NCBI GenBank assembly: GCA_043101635.1
Contig: JBICIE010000099.1
Location: 1 to 5,009 of the forward strand
Length of the DNA stretch: 5,009 nucleotides
Origin: CAYMJK01 sp043101635
Lineage (GTDB): Bacteria; Planctomycetota; Phycisphaerae; Phycisphaerales; UBA1924
Reading direction: 5' to 3'
Part shown: positions 1 to 5,009 of the stretch, piece by piece
Layout: each line of letters begins with the position of its first letter
Position numbering within the stretch: position 1 is the stretch's first letter
Position numbers and translations under genes: made by a program
Notes under the pieces: model-generated
Seen by the model: the letters and a program-made list of their open reading frames with translations, nothing else
Database searches by the model: none
Told to the model about the DNA's origin: nothing

Positions 1-1
1 C

Positions 2-199
2 TCCGAGAAGCAGGGGCGGACGCGCCGGATGTACTTCACCGCGGCGCCCATCCAGATTATCTACGACCGCTTGACGAAGGAGTTCAGCCGCTACTGGGCC
101 AGCCGGCTCACGCGGATCAAGTACGCCGTGGAGGATCGGGCCGCAGCGGAGCGGCCAGGCAACCAGCAGACAGGGGACAACCTCGATGAGCCAGACTGA
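2..199 (+). CDS. ArsR-family transcriptional regulator, C-terminal fragment (5' end outside window)
   Basis: The frame is open from the left edge to TGA at 197-199 and gives 65 residues. It begins SEKQGRTRRMYFTAAPIQII and continues with an amphipathic stretch containing YDRLTKEFSRYWASRL. This matches the end of ArsR-type winged-helix repressors: the basic beta-hairpin wing (GRTRRMYFTAAP, about residues 5-16 of the fragment) followed by the long C-terminal dimerisation helix with a conserved Trp. The DNA-recognition helices lie off the window, so no metal or ligand sensor residues can be judged. The last ~20 residues are polar and probably disordered. The stop lies 14 bases inside the next gene, an SRPBCC protein. 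ArsR-plus-SRPBCC pairs are a common arrangement in which the repressor probably controls its own operon. The family call comes from motif resemblance only; the target is unknown. Confidence 0.8.
   Translation, partial: SEKQGRTRRMYFTAAPIQIIYDRLTKEFSRYWASRLTRIKYAVEDRAAAERPGNQQTGDNLDEPD
172..177 (+). promoter_or_regulatory. Shine-Dalgarno site of the SRPBCC gene
   Basis: AGGGGA lies 8 bases before the ATG at 186, inside the 3' end of the upstream ArsR coding region. It supports the ATG at 186 as the start and, with the overlapping reading frames, suggests translational coupling of the two genes. Confidence 0.65.
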
Positions 200-695
200 G
201 CGGGCGGTGTTCAACGTGCACATCCGGGGATCGATCGACGCCGTGTGGCGCGAGATCACCAAGACCGATGAGCCCCAGGGCGCCTTCTTCAACATGGTGC
301 TGCACACGCCGGGCCTCGAAGTCGGCGCCCCGATGCGCATGCGGACCAGGAGCGGCAAGTACACCGGCGCCGTCGGCAAGGTGATCGAGTACGACCCGCC
401 CCATGTCTACGCGCACACGTTCCGCTTCACGAACTTGGATGATCCGGAGTGCGTGGTGCGCTACCGGCTCAAGGAAGTCGAGGGCGGCGTGGACTTCACG
501 CTCGAGATCGAGAACCTGCCCGCCGGCACGAAGACGGCGAAGCAGATGTCCAGCGGCGGCAAGATGATCGTGAGCACTCTCAAGCGGATCGTCGAGACAG
601 GCCGCCCCGCCTTCGGAATCCGCATGCTCTACGTGCTCTTCCGTCTGATGGAGCCCCTGACCCCGAAGAAGTCGCTCACGAGCAACTGGCCCTGA
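186..695 (+). CDS. SRPBCC (AHSA1-type) domain protein, ArsR-associated
   Basis: A complete 169-residue protein that fits the single-domain START/Bet v 1-like SRPBCC fold, a cup-shaped fold that binds hydrophobic ligands. The N-terminal strand VFNVHIRGSIDAVWREIT (residues 8-25) carries the family's Trp. Then come GLEVGAPMRMR (43-53), the Tyr-Gly strand region KYTGAVGKVIEYDPP (58-72), YAHTFRFTNLDDP (75-87), and the strand GGVDFTLEIENLP (100-112). The long C-terminal helix MIVSTLKRIVETGRP (127-141) closes the cup. The tail ends in PLTPKKSLTSNWP, a recurring ending in this subgroup as I remember it. There is no signal peptide or membrane segment, so it is probably cytosolic. It overlaps the ArsR regulator by 14 bases and has a good ribosome site at 172-177. 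The ligand is unknown; AHSA1-like annotation reflects fold, and an Hsp90 cochaperone role should not be assumed. Start and family are well supported; function is not. Confidence 0.9.
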   Translation: MSQTERAVFNVHIRGSIDAVWREITKTDEPQGAFFNMVLHTPGLEVGAPMRMRTRSGKYTGAVGKVIEYDPPHVYAHTFRFTNLDDPECVVRYRLKEVEGGVDFTLEIENLPAGTKTAKQMSSGGKMIVSTLKRIVETGRPAFGIRMLYVLFRLMEPLTPKKSLTSNWP

Positions 696-718
696 TCAGA
701 AGTGAAGCGGCAGCGGCG

Positions 719-2050
719 TCAATCGTGGCGCAGGGCCACGATCGGGTCCTGCTTGGCCGCCTTCCGCGCCGGGTACAGCCCGAAGACCAGGCCCGTCAGC
801 GCCGCCACGGCGAACGCCACGATCATCGACAGCCCGTTGAGCTGCGTCGGCAGCGAGGCGTCCGGCGGAATGAACCGCCCGATCACCGGCGCCTCCGGCA
901 GCTTGGGCACCGCCCAGCCGAGCAGCAGACTGACGCCGATGCCGACGGAGATGCCGATGGCCCCGCCGATCATGCTCAGCACGCTGGTCTCGACCAGGAA
1001 CTGCCAGACGATGTGCTTGCGCGTCGCCCCGAGAGCGCGGCGGATGCCGATCTCCCGCGTCCGCTCGGTCACCGTCGCCAGCATGATGTTCATGATGCCG
1101 ATGCCGCCGACCAGCAGGCTGATGCCCGCGATCGCCATGAGCATCAAGGTGCTGCGCAGGGCCTGCTGACGGGCGTTCTCCAGCAGTTCGTACGGGACGA
1201 TCAGGCCGATGTCGGTCAGGCCCGGATGGCGCACATCCATGATGCGCTCGACCCGCTTGGCGTCCGTCAGCACGCGGCTGCGCGCCGGCGACGACAGGTA
1301 CACCTCCGAGACGTGCACCTCCGCGGCGTTGAACGACCCGCTCTGGCGCCGGATGACCGTGTCGCCGAAGACCGACCGCGCCGTGGTGATCGGCACGTGG
1401 ATGTCCAGGTTCAGGTCGCGCCCCACCAGCGCTGCCCCGGCCCCGCCGGACAGACCGACGGGCTCGAGCACGCCGACAACGGTCAGCGCCGTCTGGTCGA
1501 TGCGCAGCGTCGATCCGAGGGGATCTTCCAGGGGGAACAACTGCTTGGCGACCTCGGCGCCGATGATGCACACCATGGCCTGCTCTTCCAGGTCGCCATC
1601 GGTCAGGTAACGCCCGCGCCCGATGCGGAGGTTGGCGACCTCCTGCAGGTCGGGAGTCGTTCCGTAGGCCTGGCTGGTCTGGATCCGCTGGCCGCGGAGC
1701 ACCTGCCCGCCGACCTCCTTCAGCGGCACGATGACCTCGACATCGGCCAGCGCGGTCTGGATGACCGCCAGATCCTCCCAGGTGATCCCGTACCGCAGCA
1801 CGCGCGAGCTGCGCTGCCCGCCGGTCTGCTGATTCGTCTCCGGGGGCCGCTGGCTGCGCACGATGATGTTGCGGGCCCCGAGCCGCTCGATCTGTCGCAG
1901 GGCCTCCCGCTTGGCCCCCTCGCCGATCGAGACCATGCAGATCACGGCTGCGACGCCGAGGATGATGCCCAGCGCGGTCAGGAACGAGCGCAGCTTGTGC
2001 AGCCGCAGGTTGTTGAGACCAAGGCGCAGCGTCTCGAGCAGGAAGGTCAC
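719..2050 (-). CDS. MacB/FtsX-type ABC transporter permease
   Basis: A complete 443-residue inner-membrane protein with the MacB/FtsX architecture. A first membrane helix lies at about residues 22-42 (FLTALGIILGVAAVICMVSI). A large extracytoplasmic MacB_PCD domain spans about 45-298. Three membrane helices follow at about 302-326 (GISLLVGGIGIMNIMLATVT), 348-378 and 405-427. The cytoplasmic loop TEREIGIRRALGAT-like element (328-343, reading TERTREIGIRRALGAT) and the end YPARKAAKQDPIVALR (426-441) are hallmarks of this permease class. There is no fused ATPase domain, so it is a stand-alone permease of the YknZ or LolC/E-like kind. It needs a partner ATPase and usually a periplasmic adaptor, neither of which is in the window; those could lie elsewhere. 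The start is GTG at 2048-2050, with GGAG five bases upstream and an in-frame TGA further upstream leaving no other start. It converges with the SRPBCC gene across 23 bases. The substrate cannot be told: peptide, macrolide or lipoprotein export are all known for relatives. Confidence 0.93.
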   Translation of the reverse strand: MTFLLETLRLGLNNLRLHKLRSFLTALGIILGVAAVICMVSIGEGAKREALRQIERLGARNIIVRSQRPPETNQQTGGQRSSRVLRYGITWEDLAVIQTALADVEVIVPLKEVGGQVLRGQRIQTSQAYGTTPDLQEVANLRIGRGRYLTDGDLEEQAMVCIIGAEVAKQLFPLEDPLGSTLRIDQTALTVVGVLEPVGLSGGAGAALVGRDLNLDIHVPITTARSVFGDTVIRRQSGSFNAAEVHVSEVYLSSPARSRVLTDAKRVERIMDVRHPGLTDIGLIVPYELLENARQQALRSTLMLMAIAGISLLVGGIGIMNIMLATVTERTREIGIRRALGATRKHIVWQFLVETSVLSMIGGAIGISVGIGVSLLLGWAVPKLPEAPVIGRFIPPDASLPTQLNGLSMIVAFAVAALTGLVFGLYPARKAAKQDPIVALRHD

Positions 2051-2113
2051 ACAGGCTCCACAGGCTTGGGGAAGCCGGACGACTCAACCGCCCGGCGATT
2101 GCAGCCGAATGAT
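2051..2113. other. Divergent intergenic spacer between permease and small hypothetical gene
   Basis: This 63-base spacer separates the two divergently oriented starts, so it should hold or border promoters for both genes. I see no convincing -35/-10 pair on either strand. It contains a short direct repeat, ACAGGCT at 2051-2057 and 2060-2066, and the permease ribosome site. Promoters may partly lie inside the neighbouring coding regions. Confidence 0.4.
2056..2059 (-). promoter_or_regulatory. Shine-Dalgarno site for the GTG-started permease
   Basis: GGAG on the minus strand ends 5 bases before the GTG at 2050-2048. The only in-frame codons between the upstream TGA and this GTG offer no ATG, GTG or TTG, so the site fixes the start. 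Confidence 0.55.
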
Positions 2114-2437
2114 ATGGCGATGCCGGACCTGCACAGCGACATCGAGGTTCTTTGCGAGCAGGAGACATCCTGCGGCTGGCTCTACACCGTCCGGGTTACC
2201 CGCGACGGCGCCGAGCCGGCGGATTGCCAGCTCCGCCTGCACTGGAGCGATCACGACTACTGGACCGGCGGGCGGGTGGCGCCCTCCAGCCTCGTGGAGG
2301 AGATCGTCCGCATCCTGCTGGACACCTGCGGTCCGGCGCCGCTGCCGGCGTCGTTCGACGCCTCGTCGGCCCGGCGCTGGGCCCCGGCCCTGGATCGCCT
2401 GCTTGCCGACCGTTTCGGATCCGCCAGCGCCCGCTGA
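2114..2437 (+). CDS. Small hypothetical protein of unknown function (107 aa)
   Basis: I do not recognise a named family. The predicted protein is 107 residues from ATG at 2114, or 105 from ATG at 2120; neither start has a clear ribosome site, and the frame stays open far upstream, so the start is uncertain. The composition looks like a real soluble protein and not a GC-rich shadow: strands such as GWLYTVRVTR (21-30) and CQLRLHWSDHDYWTGGR (38-54), an amphipathic helix SLVEEIVRILLDTC (59-72), then LPASFDASSARRWAPALDRLL (77-97). It resembles, from memory, short uncharacterised proteins with the pattern SDxDYWTGG followed by FDASxxRRW. There is no signal peptide, membrane helix or catalytic signature. 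The three Cys (14, 20, 38) are not arranged as an obvious metal site. Its stop is one base from the uvrA stop on the other strand, and no minus-strand gene competes for the space, which supports it being real. Confidence 0.7.
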   Translation: MAMPDLHSDIEVLCEQETSCGWLYTVRVTRDGAEPADCQLRLHWSDHDYWTGGRVAPSSLVEEIVRILLDTCGPAPLPASFDASSARRWAPALDRLLADRFGSASAR

Positions 2438-2438
2438 G

Positions 2439-5009
2439 TTACGCCGAGGCCGGCGCCGGCCCGGGCCGCAGCGCCTCGCTGAGGTACGCTGCGGTGTGGC
2501 TGTCGCCGACCCCGGCGACGACCTCAGGCGGTCCCGCGGCGATCAGGCCGCCGCCGCCATCGCCGCCTTCGGGGCCGAGGTCGATGATCCAGTCGGCCCG
2601 CTTGATGACATCGAGGTTGTGCTCGATGACGACGAGCGTGGCGCCGGCGTCGGCGAGGCGGTCGAAGACATCCAGCAGCCGCCGGATGTCCTCGAAGTGC
2701 AGGCCGGTGGTGGGCTCATCGAGGATGTAGAGCGTGCGCTCGCTGCTGGCCGTGCCGTCCCAGCGCACGCCGCGGGCCAGTTCCGTCGCGAGCTTGACGC
2801 GCTGGGCCTCGCCGCCCGACAGCGTCGTCGAAGGCTGGCCCAGCGTGATGTAGTCCAGCCCGACATCGTGCAGGCACTGCACGCAGCGCAGGATCTTCGG
2901 GTGGCTCTCGAAGAAGTCGCAGGCGTCCTCGACCGTCATGTCGAGCACATCCGCGATGCTGCGCCCCTTGTACAGGGCCTCCAGCGTTTCGCGGTTGTAG
3001 CGTTTGCCCTCGCAGACCTCGCACTGGACGTAGACATCCGGCAGGAAGTGCATCTCGATCTTCTTGAGCCCCTGCCCCTGGCAGGCCTCGCAGCGCCCGC
3101 CGCCATTCTCGGCGGTGACGTTGAAGCTGAAGCGGCCCGGCTTGTACCCGCGGATGCGGGCCTCGCGCGTCTGGGTGAAGACCTTGCGGATCTCGTCGAA
3201 GACACCCGTGTACGTCGCCGGATTGCTGCGGGGCGTACGCCCGATCGGCGACTGGTCCACCTCGATCACCCGATCGATGGCGCCGAGGCCCGTGATCCGC
3301 GTGTGCGCGCCGGGGGTCTCCCGTGACCCGTGCAGTTCGCGCCTGGCCCCCTTCAGCAGGATGTCGTTGACCAGGGTGCTCTTTCCCGAACCACTGACTC
3401 CGGTGACGCAGATGAATCCCCCGATCGGGAACGCCACATCGATTCTCTTGAGGTTGTGCTGCCGAGCGCCCTTGACCGAGATGGCTCGCTTGGCGCTCAA
3501 CGGTCGCCGCTTCTTCGGCACGGCGATGCGCCGCCGGCCGACGAGATAGTCGCCGGTGATCGACGCCGCCACGGCGCTGATCTCCTCCGGGGTTCCCTGG
3601 GCAACCACCCGCCCGCCGTGCACGCCCGGGCCGGGCCCGATGTCCACGACGTGATCGGCCGAGCGGATCATGTCCTCATCGTGCTCGACGACGATGACCG
3701 TGTTGCCGATGTCGGTCAGGTGTCGCAGCGTGCGGATCAGCCGGTCGTTGTCGCGCTGGTGCAGGCCGATGGTCGGCTCATCCAGCACATAGCAGGCGCC
3801 GACCAGCCCCGAGCCCACCTGCGTGGCAAGCCGGATGCGCTGGGCCTCGCCGCCCGACAGCGTCGCGGTGCGCCGGTCCAGCGAGAGGTACTCCAGCCCG
3901 ACGCTCGTCAGGAAGCGCAGCCTGTTGCCGACCTCGCGCACGATCGGCGCCGCGATCTGCTCCTGCTCGGTCGTCAGCATCAGCCCGTCGACGAAGGCAA
4001 TGGCGTCGGTGATGGTCAGGCGCGACAGCTCCGCGATGTTGAGCATCGAGCCGTCGTCGGTGGGACGGCCGATGACGGTTTGCGACGAGGCTCGCGACGT
4101 GTCCGCCTTGTGTGTGCTGGACAGCAGCACGTGCAGCGCTTCGATGCGCAGCCGATCGCCGTGGCAGTCGGGACACGGCCTCTCGGTCTGGAACTGGTGC
4201 AGGTGGTCCTTGGCCCAGGCGCTCTCAGTGCGCTCGAACCAGTCGCGCAGCATCGGCAGCACGCCCGGCCAGCTCGCGCCCCAGGCCTTCTGCTGCTCGG
4301 GCGTCGTCCCGCGCAGCAGGATCTCGTAGATCTCCTCATCCAGATCGCCCACCGGCGTGTTCAGATTCACACCGAAGTCGCGGCAGAAGCGGCGCAGCCG
4401 GCGCGGGAAGATGATGCCGCCGGGCCCGTTCTTCTTCCACGGCGCGATTCCCCCGCGCTGCAGCGTGCGCTCCATGTCCGGAACGACCAGTTCCTCATCG
4501 AACTCCAGCAGCGTGCCCAGGCCGTGGCATCTCTGGCACGCGCCGTACGGACTGTTGAAGCTGAACAGGCGCGGCTCGATCTCCTCCAGCGCGTACTCCG
4601 GATGGTCCGGATCGGCCAGCTTGGCGCTGAAGGCGTGATCCCGTGCAGGTCGGCTCTCCGAGCCGACTCCGCGCCCAGGATTGCCCTCGGAGCCGCCCCC
4701 CTCGGCGCCCGCCTCATACACCGCGACCAGCAGCCTGCCGCCGCCGAGCTTCAGCGCCGCCTCCACGCTCTCAGCAATCCGCTGGCGCGCGTCCTCCCGC
4801 ACGATGATGCGATCGATCACCGCTTCGATGTCGTGCTTCTCGTAGCGGCCGAGCCCGAGCGGGTTCTCCCCCGGTTCCTTGAGCGCGTCGCGCAGGTCGA
4901 TGACAGCGCCGTTGACGCGGGCCCGCTGCCAGCCCTCGGCGGCGAGCTTCTCCAGCACATCGCGGTGGAACCCCTTGCGCCCGCGGATGACCGGCGCCAG
5001 GATCATCAG
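2439..5009 (-). CDS. uvrA: UvrA, excinuclease ABC subunit A (5' end outside window)
   Basis: UvrA is the dimeric cytosolic ATPase that finds bulky DNA lesions and loads UvrB in nucleotide excision repair. The window holds 856 codons, beginning at the LMxLAP segment that is near residue 148 of E. coli UvrA, so the first Walker A motif is missing from view. Numbering from the first visible Met (codon 5006-5004): UvrB-binding region about 1-125; CQRC at 157-160; CPDC at 278-281; first ABC signature LSGGEAQR 383-390; Walker B VLDEP 407-411 and VEHD 440-443. The second domain has Walker A GVSGSGKST 536-544, the DQSPIGRTPRSNPATYTG block (584-601), the zinc finger Cys639-Cys642-Cys662-Cys665 with the usual 2-19-2 spacing, signature LSGGEAQR 729-736, Walker B ILDEP 761-765 and IEHN 794-797. 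All visible ATPase motifs are intact. Oddities are the loss of one CxxC of the N-terminal zinc finger and inserts near residues 98-122, 296-320 and 631-634. The Met at 5006 is internal and not the start. TAA at 2441-2439 ends one base from the opposing small gene. Confidence 0.97.
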   Translation of the reverse strand: MMILAPVIRGRKGFHRDVLEKLAAEGWQRARVNGAVIDLRDALKEPGENPLGLGRYEKHDIEAVIDRIIVREDARQRIAESVEAALKLGGGRLLVAVYEAGAEGGGSEGNPGRGVGSESRPARDHAFSAKLADPDHPEYALEEIEPRLFSFNSPYGACQRCHGLGTLLEFDEELVVPDMERTLQRGGIAPWKKNGPGGIIFPRRLRRFCRDFGVNLNTPVGDLDEEIYEILLRGTTPEQQKAWGASWPGVLPMLRDWFERTESAWAKDHLHQFQTERPCPDCHGDRLRIEALHVLLSSTHKADTSRASSQTVIGRPTDDGSMLNIAELSRLTITDAIAFVDGLMLTTEQEQIAAPIVREVGNRLRFLTSVGLEYLSLDRRTATLSGGEAQRIRLATQVGSGLVGACYVLDEPTIGLHQRDNDRLIRTLRHLTDIGNTVIVVEHDEDMIRSADHVVDIGPGPGVHGGRVVAQGTPEEISAVAASITGDYLVGRRRIAVPKKRRPLSAKRAISVKGARQHNLKRIDVAFPIGGFICVTGVSGSGKSTLVNDILLKGARRELHGSRETPGAHTRITGLGAIDRVIEVDQSPIGRTPRSNPATYTGVFDEIRKVFTQTREARIRGYKPGRFSFNVTAENGGGRCEACQGQGLKKIEMHFLPDVYVQCEVCEGKRYNRETLEALYKGRSIADVLDMTVEDACDFFESHPKILRCVQCLHDVGLDYITLGQPSTTLSGGEAQRVKLATELARGVRWDGTASSERTLYILDEPTTGLHFEDIRRLLDVFDRLADAGATLVVIEHNLDVIKRADWIIDLGPEGGDGGGGLIAAGPPEVVAGVGDSHTAAYLSEALRPGPAPASA
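2448..2461. repeat. 14-bp perfect GC palindrome in the uvrA 3' end
   Basis: GGCCGGCGCCGGCC reads the same on both strands and overlaps a second palindrome, GGCCCGGGCC, at 2458-2467. It lies in the last codons of uvrA and 11 bases past the stop of the small plus-strand gene. It could fold into a short hairpin that aids transcription ending for that gene, but there is no T-run, and GC-rich coding DNA for Pro/Ala/Gly can make such palindromes by chance. Confidence 0.3.
4649..4667. repeat. Inverted repeat (8-bp stem, 3-base loop) inside the uvrA linker
   Basis: GTCGGCTC at 4649-4656 is the exact reverse complement of GAGCCGAC at 4660-4667, with loop TCC. It sits within the codons for the Gly/Ser-rich insert (residues ~98-122 of the visible UvrA), which E. 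coli UvrA does not have. A related copy of part of the arm, CTCGGAGCCG, follows at 4686-4695. No function is shown. Confidence 0.55.

Noticed and set aside
692..699. Palindrome CTGATCAG overlapping the SRPBCC stop as a possible terminator
   Set aside because: Only four base pairs per arm with no loop and no T-run; too weak to call a terminator in the 23-base convergent gap.
696..2168. A 490-codon minus-strand frame overlapping the permease in another frame
   Set aside because: The translation is low-complexity Arg/Pro/Gly/Ala sequence, while the overlapping 443-residue frame is a clear MacB/FtsX permease.
449..2437. A 662-codon open frame on the plus strand running across the SRPBCC 3' end, the whole antisense of the permease, and the small gene
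   Set aside because: Most of its translation is Arg/Ala/Asp/His-rich with no domain, as expected of the complement of a high-GC gene. Only the last 107 codons look like a real protein.
1863..3326. A 487-codon plus-strand frame antisense to the permease start and uvrA end
   Set aside because: No recognisable domain; it is antisense to well-supported uvrA and permease coding and lies in a different frame from the small plus-strand gene.
5004..5006. ATG on the minus strand near the right edge as the uvrA start
   Set aside because: The following LAPVIRGRKG aligns to about residue 150 of E. coli UvrA, and the frame continues upstream to the edge, so this Met is internal.
1..5009. tRNA, rRNA, CRISPR arrays, insertion-sequence ends or phage genes
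   Set aside because: No cloverleaf-like, evenly spaced repeat, transposase or phage-like sequence was seen on either strand.

Overview
This 5 kb window is GC-rich, densely coding chromosomal DNA from a bacterium. The best guess is a member of the Planctomycetota, Phycisphaerae-like. That rests on the flavour of the UvrA insertions (for example an extended DLRD...KEPGENPLGL segment) and on a small lineage-restricted hypothetical protein, so it is an inference and not proven by any marker in the window.

Layout from left to right. Positions 2-199 (+) hold the C-terminal end of an ArsR-family helix-turn-helix regulator. It overlaps by 14 bases a complete SRPBCC/AHSA1-type gene at 186-695 (+), and the two form a regulator-plus-ligand-binding-protein operon. 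After a 23-base convergent gap comes a MacB/FtsX-type ABC transporter permease at 719-2050 (-), starting at GTG. A 63-base divergent spacer separates it from a 107-residue protein of unknown function at 2114-2437 (+). One base later, tail to tail, ends a large fragment of uvrA (2439-5009, -), the damage-recognition ATPase of nucleotide excision repair. Its first ~148 residues (E. coli numbering) lie beyond the right edge.

The genes belong to at least three unrelated functional units: an ArsR/SRPBCC pair, membrane export or lipoprotein/peptide transport, and DNA repair. Nothing shows them acting as one system. There are no RNA genes, CRISPR repeats, insertion sequences or phage genes visible. 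The most notable details are inside UvrA: the first CxxC pair of its N-terminal zinc finger appears to be replaced by Asp/His, it carries a Gly/Ser-rich linker whose DNA contains a perfect 8-bp hairpin, and it has further small inserts. The other item worth following is the uncharacterised 107-residue protein. I see no convincing undescribed multi-gene system here.
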